Source: Cerrena zonata (taxonomy: Eukaryota > Basidiomycota > Agaricomycetes > Polyporales > Cerrenaceae). From it: a DNA stretch of 64,000 bases. The position numbers were made by a program, and so were the translations under genes. Shown here one piece after another: positions 38,690 to 49,394 of this stretch; the stretch's first letter is position 1, and every line of letters begins with the position of its first letter. The stretch is taken from positions 124,001-188,000 of the forward strand of contig JASBNA010000044.1 of NCBI GenBank assembly GCA_038087015.1, in the 5' to 3' direction. The notes beneath the pieces were generated by a model. It made no database searches. It saw only the letters and a list, made by a program, of their open reading frames with translations, and was not told the origin of the DNA.

Positions 38690-41236
38690 ATGTCAAAGAA
38701 TGGTGAGCGAATAAAGCTCTTGTTATCTGAGGATTTGTCACCCCATAAGATTGCTCTTCTTTTTCTCGTTGTTCTCTATGCCACTGGGTTCATTCCAGAA
38801 GACCATCTGAAACAGGTTTTATTAGCATTGATCAAGTTATTGGAGAATGAACCGCTTATCGATGAAAACAAGGAGTTTATAATTGTTCCCCAGTTGGTTG
38901 ATCTTTGTCAACACTTGAGAGAAGTGATTGTTTGCAACTGTTCAGAAGATCAGAGATTAGCCGCTGAAAAAGATGCCGCCGAACTACAGAAGAACCTACT
39001 ACAAGAATTATGGAGAGTCAGCTCGGTGGAAGGCCTCAATACTTATATAAAGAATACTTTCACGTTGTTGCTGAATCCATTGGCAGTCACAGTACCGGAA
39101 TCAACGTCTAACCTGATCGTGAAAAAAATTATCTCTCCTCGATCTTTTATTGGGGACTTCATTCAGAAAATTGTGACTCCCTTCCGTTTGCTACATTTCG
39201 ATGAAGAGTTTCTTTTATTTGAGTCTTTGGTTGAATACAGAGAGTCTTCCAGGGATCTATTTTTAAAATTAGGTGGGAATATTAACCATCACACAGACTT
39301 ACAACCGAAACCATCTCCAAGAAGATCAAGACTCGATTTCTCGACACCGGCACAACCACAGCCTAGTAATTCGAACGACGACCACTTATTCGATGTATTG
39401 AATCATCAACTTGCAGAAAGCTTGGGAATTAGTATACCAACAAGCTCCCAAGAGATAGTAAAACAAAATGTAAGATTGATTCCAGTACCTAAACATGACA
39501 TGCAAGCATTGTTGGATAAACAAGTCAAATTACTTGAAACCTATGGAACGGAAACTCCAAAATTTTTAAGGCAGATCATGGCATTGATGGCGTCGCCGGA
39601 TGCCAATACCTGTCTGATTCAAAACGCAAATTTCAATGATTTACCATCATATTATTATTTAAAATATCTAGAAAACTTACATGCTTCAGACTATCACGGA
39701 GCACTTCAGTCGTTGCATCAATACTTTGACTATATGGTATCAAAAAGTTCTAAATATTTCTATCATTTTGCGTTGATATCAAGAGCATCACTACATCAAT
39801 ATTTTGGAGAGGATGAGAAAGCCTTGGATGCAATCGAGGAAGCAATATCAGTAGCAAGAGAAAATAAAGACAACTCGACGTTAACTTACATCTTATCCTG
39901 GTTATTTAATTTCATTAGAAATAAACCTGAATTATGGCAAAGTCAAAATTTTTATCAAAATAATAATGAGCTGCATCTACTTGATTTTTTAATTAAAAAA
40001 TCACAAACAGTTTCTTTGCTGTTGTATGCCATGAGTTATCATTTTGAAACAGCCCATATAATGCATAGCGGGGGGCCTATGAATAAGTATCTTGAAAGTT
40101 TATTAAAAGCGACATACATTTCAATTAATGATGAATTGCCAACGTTCATTAAATCTTGCGAGATGTCAGCTATGGTATGGACGAGAATTGGAATCCCACA
40201 TTTGAGTGATTTATATGCCGATATAGCGTTTGACTATGCGAAAGAAGTTGGTAAATTAGGAGATGAAATATCGATTGAAATACGGAAGAACTACCTTTTG
40301 TATTTAAAAGGGCAAACTGAAAAGGCATATAAAAATCTTGAAAGTTTAAAACCAAAGACAAATAGCGATCGATCATTATTTAAATCATTACAAATTAGAA
40401 GTTTAATAATGATGGTTAAAATAGATTTAAGAAAGGGTCGTTTTAAATATGCAGAAAAAATTATGAAAACGCTATTAAGTATTGAAATCCAAGATATTGA
40501 ATTGAAGACAGAATTGATATATTTAAATACAGAAGTGCAAACAGCATTAGGTAATTATTCACAAGCACTAGGTTTGATTTCCCAGAGTTTAAGTGTTATT
40601 GATTCGCAACAAATGAAGATTCAAAGTAATGTTTATACAATAATTCGATTAAATTTACTCAAGTGTTCTATATTTAATATATCAGGAGTTCATTCAAGGG
40701 CTATATCACTAGTGATTGAACAAATCGAACAAGGGAAAAAATTAGGATTTTTCACAATTATAGTTGAAGGAATGATTTTATTAATATCTATATTGAATAA
40801 TATGGATAATTATGAAGATGCATATGAAATATTGGATAAGTTTATGCCATTAGCTTTGAGAGTTGGTAATCAAGAATTTATCTGTGTTGCATATTATGAA
40901 TATGCCAATAGTTGTTATAAGATGATTCAAGCAAAAGAGAATCGATTTAAACTTAGTAAAAAAGCATTATTTAATACTTTTTTGAAATATTTATATTTGA
41001 GTATAACAAGAGCAAGAAACTCATTAAATTTAATATTATTAAGAGCTTGTTTTGAATTGGAGGAGAAAATGGGACAAGAATGTTCGAAATTTTCTAATGA
41101 AATGAAAGACCTTAAATCAGTTGATGAATTTAGAGAACATAGCAAGTCTGGTTTAAAAATTTTGAATAAACGAGCTATTGAGGAGGCAGACTATGGATTT
41201 ATAGTTAATCCTGAGCATATAATTGAAGAAGAGTAA
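38690..41236 (+). CDS. APC5: Anaphase-promoting complex subunit Apc5
   Basis: A protein of 848 residues. The Apc5 N-terminal domain starts SPHKIALLFLVVLY. The signature TPR block is present: DYHGALQSLHQYFDY, YHFALISRASLHQYFGEDEK, ALDAIEEAISVARENKDNST, LTYILSWLFNFI. Further TPR-like helices fill the C-terminal half. Apc5 is a platform scaffold joining Apc1 and Apc4 to the TPR lobe of the ubiquitin ligase that triggers anaphase. CTG codons are fairly frequent here, so several residues drawn as Leu depend on the genetic code. The gene is separated from RIX1 by 185 bases in the same direction. Confidence 0.9.
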   Translation: MSKNGERIKLLLSEDLSPHKIALLFLVVLYATGFIPEDHLKQVLLALIKLLENEPLIDENKEFIIVPQLVDLCQHLREVIVCNCSEDQRLAAEKDAAELQKNLLQELWRVSSVEGLNTYIKNTFTLLLNPLAVTVPESTSNLIVKKIISPRSFIGDFIQKIVTPFRLLHFDEEFLLFESLVEYRESSRDLFLKLGGNINHHTDLQPKPSPRRSRLDFSTPAQPQPSNSNDDHLFDVLNHQLAESLGISIPTSSQEIVKQNVRLIPVPKHDMQALLDKQVKLLETYGTETPKFLRQIMALMASPDANTCLIQNANFNDLPSYYYLKYLENLHASDYHGALQSLHQYFDYMVSKSSKYFYHFALISRASLHQYFGEDEKALDAIEEAISVARENKDNSTLTYILSWLFNFIRNKPELWQSQNFYQNNNELHLLDFLIKKSQTVSLLLYAMSYHFETAHIMHSGGPMNKYLESLLKATYISINDELPTFIKSCEMSAMVWTRIGIPHLSDLYADIAFDYAKEVGKLGDEISIEIRKNYLLYLKGQTEKAYKNLESLKPKTNSDRSLFKSLQIRSLIMMVKIDLRKGRFKYAEKIMKTLLSIEIQDIELKTELIYLNTEVQTALGNYSQALGLISQSLSVIDSQQMKIQSNVYTIIRLNLLKCSIFNISGVHSRAISLVIEQIEQGKKLGFFTIIVEGMILLISILNNMDNYEDAYEILDKFMPLALRVGNQEFICVAYYEYANSCYKMIQAKENRFKLSKKALFNTFLKYLYLSITRARNSLNLILLRACFELEEKMGQECSKFSNEMKDLKSVDEFREHSKSGLKILNKRAIEEADYGFIVNPEHIIEEE

Positions 41237-41492
41237 ATACTAAAGAATAAATATTAATTGTTGCATATGTATATATATATATATGTATGATCGTGTAGCT
41301 GAAATTTAGAGTATTTTAATAAAATGAAAGGATGGGTGAAAAAAATTATATTAAAACAGAAAGAATATTAAAAACAAGACAAAATGGAGATGAAATGAAT
41401 ACACTAAAATTAATTAAAACAACCAGATTTAGGTTTAAAAGATTATGAAACAAAAAAGAAAACAGAACAAGAAAACAGAGCTGAGAAAACCA
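41237..41492. other. Convergent spacer APC5/PIS1
   Basis: AT-rich, with a TATATATATATA run at 41271-41283 likely acting in 3' end formation of APC5. No gene is seen. Confidence 0.5.
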
Positions 41493-42161
41493 TTATTCAG
41501 ACTTATTTGACCTTTCACTAGCATCGAGATTAGCTAAAATGAGAGCAGCACCTTTTAATTGAACAATGTTAGCAACTTGTTTGAAAAACCAAATTGGAGC
41601 ACTTAACCAAGCAATAACGGTACCAATCCAAAAGAAGTCAAAATAATGTAAGTAAATGGCGACATAGAACAACTCATTAACGAGACAAACAATGAAAAGA
41701 ACTGTTCTATCGTTATAATATAAGGCCAATAATTTAGATTGTTTTTTATCGACATTTTTATGAGATGAGGAACCACTTGACATCATAGCATACATATGCA
41801 TATAATGAGAAGCCAAATCCAAAGACACTAAGAATTGGAAAAGGAAACAGTAGGATGGATAGATGACACATAAATAACAAGTTAAAGAAGTGGTTGCACA
41901 TCTATCAGTTACCATATCAAGAACTGCACCGTATCTTGTACCTTGATTAAATTTTCTTGCTGCATAACCATCAAAAGCATCCAAGAAACCAGAAATTCCG
42001 TAAAAAATCAAGGTCCATATTGGATGTTTTGGCATTAGAACAAATGATATAATGGCAGTTGCAACACGAAGGTATCCGATTAGATTAGGAATATAAAACA
42101 TAACTTCTTGGGTACTAACAGTACGAGACTCTTTGCTGGAGTCTTTTGCGGTAACAGACAT
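41493..42161 (-). CDS. PIS1: Phosphatidylinositol synthase Pis1
   Basis: A protein of 222 residues. The CDP-alcohol phosphotransferase motif DG(x2)AR(x8)G(x3)D(x3)D is complete: DGYAARKFNQGTRYGAVLDM followed by VTDR. Several hydrophobic segments fit an ER membrane enzyme, and VFYIPNLIGYLRV-like sequence near the start (FYIPNLIGYLRV) is typical. It joins CDP-diacylglycerol and inositol to make phosphatidylinositol. The length matches S. cerevisiae Pis1 (220). It is divergent from the acid phosphatase across a long spacer. Confidence 0.95.
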   Translation of the reverse strand: MSVTAKDSSKESRTVSTQEVMFYIPNLIGYLRVATAIISFVLMPKHPIWTLIFYGISGFLDAFDGYAARKFNQGTRYGAVLDMVTDRCATTSLTCYLCVIYPSYCFLFQFLVSLDLASHYMHMYAMMSSGSSSHKNVDKKQSKLLALYYNDRTVLFIVCLVNELFYVAIYLHYFDFFWIGTVIAWLSAPIWFFKQVANIVQLKGAALILANLDASERSNKSE

Positions 42162-43425
42162 GATGAATAGGCAAGATGCAAGACTTTGAATATGGGAGAA
42201 TGCTATAAAATGTTTCCAATCACAAGATAATTAGCCTATTTAACAAACGTTGTACAGCCAATTCAACAGATTTTTCAAAAGAACAACAATAATGTAAGCC
42301 AACTCTTCACTTGATTCGAATAGCGAGAAAGTGAATGAAAGACTTTGTCAGAGAAAAGTGTACAAAACCGATTAAACCGATGCTTAATAAGATTCAACAG
42401 CGTGGAACAAACAAATCAAACAGAAAAATTAGACAATTGGTTTATACAATAACTTCTGGAGTGGATGGGTTGGGTTCCTGGGGTACTTAGGATAATCCGG
42501 TCCTGAATCACACACAACTGGTATCGAGTGCAGACTGGGAAAAGTGTCAATTTGATGCTATGTTCTTGCAACTTGGTTGAAGTATCGAAAAAGAAGTAGG
42601 AAGTTCTTGATGATCCGGCGAAACAACTCAATTTTATTCGGCGAGCTAACATTTTTTTTTAGCCATTTTGATTTTTGCGCACGTCTACAAAATTAAGGAT
42701 TAGGCATGGGAGAGGGACAAAGCGTAGGAGGAAGCGTAGGAGGTGGAGTAGGAAAGAGTAGAAGTAGAATGGGTAAAGGATGGGGGAAGGAAGCGGAAAG
42801 ATGAGATTAGAGGACACAATGGGAGGAGAAATGAGTGCAAATGAGACATGAATGAGACATAAATAGACCGATGAGATGGGCTTGAGATGAGCATAGAGTA
42901 GATATTCCATGGACATGCAATGGTTATGGAGTGGTCATGGGACGACAAAGGCTCGATGAATGGAGGATTAGAACCCCAATACGCCTTGGTGACTCTGAGC
43001 GAAATAGAAGGGTACCGGGAGAACTGTAGACTTAAGGAACTTCTGAAAAATCGTTATGGGAGAATGCTGAAGAAAACGAGTAAGCAAGAGAAGTAAAAGA
43101 AACCCCGTTGGAACTGTAGACTGCCTTGCTCTTCTATAACAGCTCAACTTGTACGACTAATCTACCAGTCCATGCTTTATCTCAGTAATTTTGGTGATTT
43201 TTGCAGTCTATGCGCATATAAGAGCAAAAAAAGAGGCCTTTTCAATAAATGAAGCCTTTTACATCAACAATTCGTAAACTCATTACAGCTCTATTACCGT
43301 ATTAGTCTTCGAGGGATTTACGAAACAACGGCACTGCTCTATCTGAAAACTTTTGGGAAAAGTGATATAAAGGGTCAAAAGTTTCCTGCGAATTGAACCA
43401 TTAGCATAATTTTGGTACTTCAAAG
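42162..43425. other. Long divergent spacer with purine-rich tract
   Basis: About 1.26 kb between PIS1 and the acid phosphatase. Bases about 42700-42960 of the plus strand are strongly enriched in G and A (GGAGGAAGCG, GGTGGAGTAGG, GGGGGAAGGAAG). The minus-strand frames over this stretch are Ser/Pro/Leu-rich artefacts of that composition. A TATA box precedes the phosphatase. No CACGTG or CACGTT site for Pho4 was seen. Confidence 0.5.
43366..43371 (+). promoter_or_regulatory. TATA box of the acid phosphatase gene
   Basis: TATAAA lies 55 bases upstream of ATG 43426, in GTGATATAAAGGG. Strongly regulated phosphatase genes commonly have TATA promoters. Confidence 0.5.
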
Positions 43426-44820
43426 ATGGTTTCGGTATCTAAGCTAATCAATGGGGGTCTTATAGCCTCAGGGCAAACTGTATTTCAGCAGTTGGCAACT
43501 CCAGAACAATCCTCAGTCCAGCAATACAATATTGTGCGTTATCTTGGTGGTCAAGGACCGTATATTTCAGCCACCGGTAGCGGAATATCGACTGATATAC
43601 CTTCTCAATGTTCAATTGAACAAGTTCAAGTGATTCATAGACACGGCGAGAGGTTCCCAACGACAAATAAGGGACAGAAGTTTGAAAGAATCATGGACAA
43701 GTTCAATAACTATGCCAATATTTTCCAAGGCCCTCTACAGTTTTTAAACGATTATGAGTACTTTGTTACCGACCCTTCGTATTATGATATGGAAACAACT
43801 CCAGAAAACTCCAATGGCCTTTATGCGGGCACCACAGATGCTCTAAGACACGGTGCTGCTTTTAGAGCCCGATACAACTCGTTATATAACCAGTCAGAGG
43901 TATTACCGGTTTTCACTTCTAGTAATACAAGAGTTTGGCAAACATCTCAGTATTTCATAAGAGGCTTTTTAGGTGACCAGTATGACCCCGAACATTTTAA
44001 AACGGTCATTTTGTCAGAGGATGATGAAATGGGTGCAAATTCCTTGACTCCTGCTAGTTCGTGTTCGGCTTGGGATGCAGAGGAAAAGCAAACCGTTATC
44101 GATCAATATAACCTTGACTACCTTAAAGATATTCAAAAACGGCTATTGGAAAAGAACAAAGGTTTGAACTTGACCACTGATGATGTTCAATTACTCTTTG
44201 ACTGGTGTGCTTATGAAATTAACGTTAGAGGTTCATCTCCATTTTGTGATTTATTCACTCAGGATGAATTAGTTAAAAATGAATACTACATCGACTTATC
44301 ACAATACTACTATGACGGTAATGGCAACTCTGCAGTATTACCAATAGGTAGCGTCCTTTTCAACGCTTCATTAAATTTATTGAAGGATTCAGATTCAAAT
44401 AATAAAATTTGGCTTTCTTTTACCCATGATACTGATATTGAAAATTACCTAGCAGCAGTTGGCATTTTCCAACCTGAAAATGACTTAACTCCAGAGTACA
44501 TCCCTTATCCAAACATTTATCATCATGCTGAGATGGTCCCTCAAGGAGCAAGAGTTTACACTGAAAAGTATAAATGCAATGATGATTCTAGTTACGTTAG
44601 ATACATTGTCAATGACGCAGTAATACCAATCAAAAATTGCTCTTCCGGTCCTGGTTTCTCTTGTGAGTTTCATCATTTTGAAAACTACGTTCACGATAGA
44701 TTAGAAGGCGTCAATTACGTTGATCAATGTAAAATTGGTAATGCAACATCCGAATTATCTTTCTATTGGGACTACAACGAAGTCAACTATGATGCAAAAT
44801 TGTCAAGGTTTAGTTATTAG
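43426..44820 (+). CDS. Secreted histidine acid phosphatase (Pho5/Pho100-like)
   Basis: A protein of 464 residues of the histidine phosphatase clan-2 family. The catalytic RHGxRxP is seen as VIHRHGERFPT near residue 73, and the proton-donor HD in SFTHDTDIENYL near 330. The N-terminus MVSVSKLINGGLIASGQTVF is the weakly hydrophobic signal typical of yeast repressible acid phosphatases. Several N-x-S/T sites (NQS, NAS, NLT, NCS, NAT) and paired cysteines fit a secreted glycoprotein. It releases phosphate from organic phosphate at the cell surface. It converges on REV3, leaving a 52-base gap. Confidence 0.92.
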   Translation: MVSVSKLINGGLIASGQTVFQQLATPEQSSVQQYNIVRYLGGQGPYISATGSGISTDIPSQCSIEQVQVIHRHGERFPTTNKGQKFERIMDKFNNYANIFQGPLQFLNDYEYFVTDPSYYDMETTPENSNGLYAGTTDALRHGAAFRARYNSLYNQSEVLPVFTSSNTRVWQTSQYFIRGFLGDQYDPEHFKTVILSEDDEMGANSLTPASSCSAWDAEEKQTVIDQYNLDYLKDIQKRLLEKNKGLNLTTDDVQLLFDWCAYEINVRGSSPFCDLFTQDELVKNEYYIDLSQYYYDGNGNSAVLPIGSVLFNASLNLLKDSDSNNKIWLSFTHDTDIENYLAAVGIFQPENDLTPEYIPYPNIYHHAEMVPQGARVYTEKYKCNDDSSYVRYIVNDAVIPIKNCSSGPGFSCEFHHFENYVHDRLEGVNYVDQCKIGNATSELSFYWDYNEVNYDAKLSRFSY

Positions 44821-44872
44821 AACCGAAAAAAAAAACGTAAAAAGAAAATAATTAATTATAAGAATAGAATAT

Positions 44873-47800
44873 TTACCATTCAAGATCATCCAATATCAAG
44901 CCCTTCTCCTTGTGCTCTAGTTGTATTGTATTTAAGGTTTTAAATTTATCAAAGTAAACCGTGCAGTCATTATTATTGCAATTGTCTTCAAAATTTTTGT
45001 TGTTTACTCCAACCTGTAAGGAGTTGTTCAACATACAGTTAGAACAACTTTTCACTAACAGAAGTAATTTAAATTGACTCATTTTGGTTGAAACAGAGAC
45101 ATTTGTCATTAGCGATAATTCATTTTTTATACAATCGTAGCAAATATGATTCAAATCATTGAAATTCTTCAATTGAGCACCACAGTTTAAGCATGAGTTG
45201 TATTTAATAAAATTAGAAACATTCAAAATGTCCCGTTCTTTAATAGCGAAATTGTTCAATTTGGGTAAGTCCTTGTACCATGATTGAAGGTCAACACCGA
45301 TCAAGTTGAAGATTCTTTCTAATGGAGGGATCAAAACCCTGGTAATATAGTAATCATAATCTAGAGTAAATGAATTTTTTGTTTTGAAAGATTCGATGAA
45401 TTCTTCAGGAGTTATACATCGATCTTTTATTCTAGGCTTAGTTGAATCTTTTATTACAACGTACTTAATCCTCTCTTTGTATTGAGGCTCATTCCGTGGA
45501 TCTTTCATTAAGTTTTTGGTTGCAATTATCGCACCAGGCGGTAAGTATTTATCGTTTTTATAAGTTCCCAACCTTACAGCTTTTGCAAAACAAAAGTCAT
45601 TTATTGGAACTTTGTTGAATAAGATTTTTTGAAATTGGGTCAAAGTGTAATTTTTCACTTGGGATAAGTTTTTTGTATTGAATAAAATCCTCAAGCACTT
45701 TTCAACCATTTTCAGTTGTGCCGGGATTCCATCTCTTCGAACAGTTTCGATACCCTTTGCATCAAATTTCGGTTCAATTTGATCCTCATATTCATAGCTA
45801 TAACCAACGTACCTCTTCTTAGCCAATAAAACACAAGGATGATACACCTTTTCAAATTTCAACTTTATTGGGTCAGGAAACTCTTTCGTGATAAGCCTGG
45901 CAAGTGAATCACCGATTTTAAATGATTCTGCTTTTGATTTACCAGGTAGATAAACAAAAAGTGAATCTGTATCACCATAGATAACTTTTGCACCATAGTT
46001 AGCGTTTTCAATTAACTCAATTGATTGAGATAAAATTTCACGGCCTGTAGAGACAATTGCATCAGCTATGTCTGAATTCGGCATTCTCCCACTAAAAGTT
46101 GCAGATGTGTAACCGTAAGTCACGTTGGCAATTAATTTCAAAGCTAATTGACGTGAGTTATATAGTTTGATTAAATTTTTATCATCTTTAAAAAATTTCA
46201 TCATTAATTTGATATTGATTCTTGTATCAAGAATTTCTTCCAACATTTTAGCTAGAATGGATTTTTTGAAATTACTTTTTACAAAAACGTAGCCATTGGG
46301 AGAAATATTTAAACCATCATTACGATGAAGTAAATCCACAATACCGGGATCAAGATGTAAATGCTTTAAATATCCAATATTGTTTTTGGTGTTTTTGAAT
46401 CCGTTCAATTTCCCAACCAACGTCGAAAAGCAATAATTAAATGCAATCATTATGGAAGGATATAAAGATTGAAAGTCAAGCACAATCATTGGAGATTTAT
46501 AAAAATTCGATTCTGGCTCTAAGATCAAAGGAATACACTCGATCGGTCTCATATTATGTACTTGCTGCTTGGAAGGCGAATTAAGCAAGACGTTTTCTGA
46601 TTTACTTATTCTTGCAAGTATTGACTCAACTTTGTATTGAGAACCTCTGTAAAACGACGAGTTAAAATCAATCCCAATTAGCCTTGACTGTTCCATATTT
46701 TGAAGAATAATTTCTTGAAAATCTAAAATCTTTAAAGTCAACGAAATTTGTTTTTGGTAAAATTTCAAGACGAAGAGAACTTGATTATAATTCCCTTCAA
46801 ACCAATCTGAGAGGTTTAAGTTCGAAAAATTTGGTAGTGTTTGATGAGTAAATGATAGGCAACATTTTGTATTGAATAACTAGTAAGTTGTAGACCTTTT
46901 AAAGATCTCCAAATATTTAGCATATGTCTTCCATTTATCTGTAAATTAGAAGTGTGTTGGAACCCCCACCGATCACCGAATTTTCCATTACTTTTAAATT
47001 TGCATCGGCTTAATTCAAATAGTAAGTTCATATCATACACTAATTTAAACCTTTCCACTATGTAACCCCAGCTTGAAGAATTAATTTCGTAGCCCGACAA
47101 AATATCGGGATCAAATAATTCTACGATCAGAATAAGCTTTAAGATCATCTGTAATTCGTTATCGAAAAACCTCGACCCTTGTTGGTTCATCGTTGTTTAA
47201 AAACGGATTAACTTTGGTGAATCGATTAGGATATTCAGATAAGATTAATATCCCTAATGTTGGTACTGGGTTATCTAAGTTCTCAAACATATTATTTGAA
47301 TCAATGAATTTATAAAAAATTGCCGTTATTGGGTCGATTTCAGGATTTGGTAAATTATTATCACTGGTGTTGGCATGGATCTCTAATATAAAATTGGTTA
47401 ATGAAATGAAAGAGCTTGATTGTCTGTCTACCTTACCAGAATTATATGAATATTTATAGTTATTTGATTGAGTTATGCCTGGTTCAATTTGCGATTTGAA
47501 TTTATTTCGTTGAGACTTTCTTTTAATTTCATCTGATAACCAGTCTTTCATACTTAATTTTGAAGGAGGTTCGAGGGTATAGAGCCAATTAGATGTTTTA
47601 TTAACTGTTGGAACTGATTTTGATTTTTTCCTAGCTTCGTGGGAGATTTGAGCAGAAATTGACTTAGATTGAATAGATTGATTATTATTCAAAGGAATCG
47701 TTATTTTTTTATTTGAAAAAATCAACGGTTTCGAGGGTAAATCGGATGAGTTATCATAAAAAGGATCTTGGTAATTAATTTTCAAGATATCTAAATCTTG

Positions 47801-49394
47801 AAATGAGTTGATCAAGTTATCTTTCTGTAAGCTTTGAGGAACCTGGAATTTCGAAAAGACTACCTTTGAAATTCAAATCAATTACATTTTGCGAAGGTGA
47901 TTTTTTTGTTTTTTGAAATGATTCAGAGTTGGAATCGATTTGTGAATGGGATCTTTTCTTTTTTTGAGTAAGCTGATATAAGATTGTAGAATCATCAAGT
48001 TGGGAGAACGAGTTTTCGTGACGTGACGGAAGCTGTTCGATTTCTTCGATTTCTTCATTTTCTCTAACCGGCAGGTGCAATTCTTCGTCTTGCAGGTGTA
48101 TATCTTCCACTGGCAGGTGTATATCTTCTACTTGCAGTTCATCTGAGAAATCAGAGTTGAAGCTAATTTTCAAAAGACTGTCTAGCTTTGACGCCTTTAT
48201 TGGAGAAGTATGAGGAGCAGGCGAAGCTTGAGTATTGAATAAGCGATCATAGTCAAACAGATTATTCATTGTAGGGGAATGTATTAGATTCAAATCAAGA
48301 TCAAGCAAATCAAAGATAGTCGGGAAACTTTCAGTATAGAGCTGAGATTTTTTCAAGTATTGATCATAGTAGGTGTTTGGATGGCTTGTAGGGGATCTAC
48401 CGTTTAATTGGATCATGTAGTTTAACAAGTCGAGGTTTTCATGAATGGACGACTGATCACCAAAGGTTTTATCGAATTCATGATTATTAGGGAACTCGAA
48501 GTTTCTTAGATTGCATTGGTATAAGATATCATTATGGACGTATTGTAGAGAACTAATGATATTTTCAGTTTTGGAAGGAGTGTTAAAAGAATTATGGATG
48601 TGTTGGGGCCGGAGCAAAGATCTATTCAAGATGGAATTAGATAAGATATCAGCTTCGATTAGCGATCTTCCGATTCTTTCGAAATTTTTGGATCCAATAG
48701 ATTCTTGGAGGAAATCCAAGGTTTTAAGAAGTTTTTCAAAGAGGTCAAGTTCTGTGTCAGGTTTATATTTTGATTGATAAGCGGTAATCTGAAATAGCAA
48801 CTTGAAACTTCTAGCCAATCGCACCCGTATAGATTAAAGTCGGTGAGAAACTGGAGGGTGTAAGGAAGATGGGCCTCATAGATGAGTGATTTGGTTTTGG
48901 GTATAGACGAGACCATCATTGAAGAGTTTAGTGAATCTCGTTTTATATAGCGGGGACAAGAAGGATACTTTATAGTAGAGCCTGAAACCGAGTTGGAACC
49001 CATAGATCGAGTTACCTTTGCACACCTGGACATCTGCAATGAACTTTCTTTTACTGGGAGCGCCGTCGAGGAAGTGGTCCTGGTCGGTTTGGGCGGCGGG
49101 GGACTTCGAGAACGATTCGGCGATTTTTGATTCAAACAAGCCGACAAGCGAGTCGAGGTGGCTGCTGGAGTGTAGGAGCTCCGGGTCCTTCTCGAAGCAG
49201 TCGAGAAAGACGTACGGGTAGTAGTTGTGGACGTGGATCAAGACATTATAGCAGAGCTGGGGCAACTGCAAAGAGCCAAAGATTCTAATGATGGGCACCT
49301 GGGTGACGCGGTCTCTGAGGGCGTCCAAGGCCAGCGGCGGGTACTGGTACGTATCGTAGTCGTTGATCTGGATTCTCAACCGATCATTGTTCAT
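44873..49394 (-). pseudogene. REV3: DNA polymerase zeta catalytic subunit, five frameshifts
   Basis: The whole gene is present from MNNDRLRIQINDYDTYQYPP (ATG 49392-49394) to the end. The palm motifs are intact: DFQSLYPSIMIAFNYC, ALKLIANVTYGYTSATFSGR and YGDTDSLF. So are KKRYVGYSYE, KGIETVRRDGIPAQ and the two C-terminal Cys clusters (CLNCGAQL...CYDC; CSNC...CNNNDC) that bind zinc and Fe-S. The frame changes five times: extra base near 48893-48915, missing base near 48790, extra base near 47822-47845, extra T at 47165-47169, missing base near 46846. Homology is continuous through each, and no nonsense substitution is needed. It is either a recent loss of translesion polymerase or local sequence error. 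Confidence 0.88.

Noticed and set aside
42416..42948. Minus-strand frames in the PIS1/phosphatase spacer
   Set aside because: Low-complexity translation of a purine-rich tract, with no recognisable domain.
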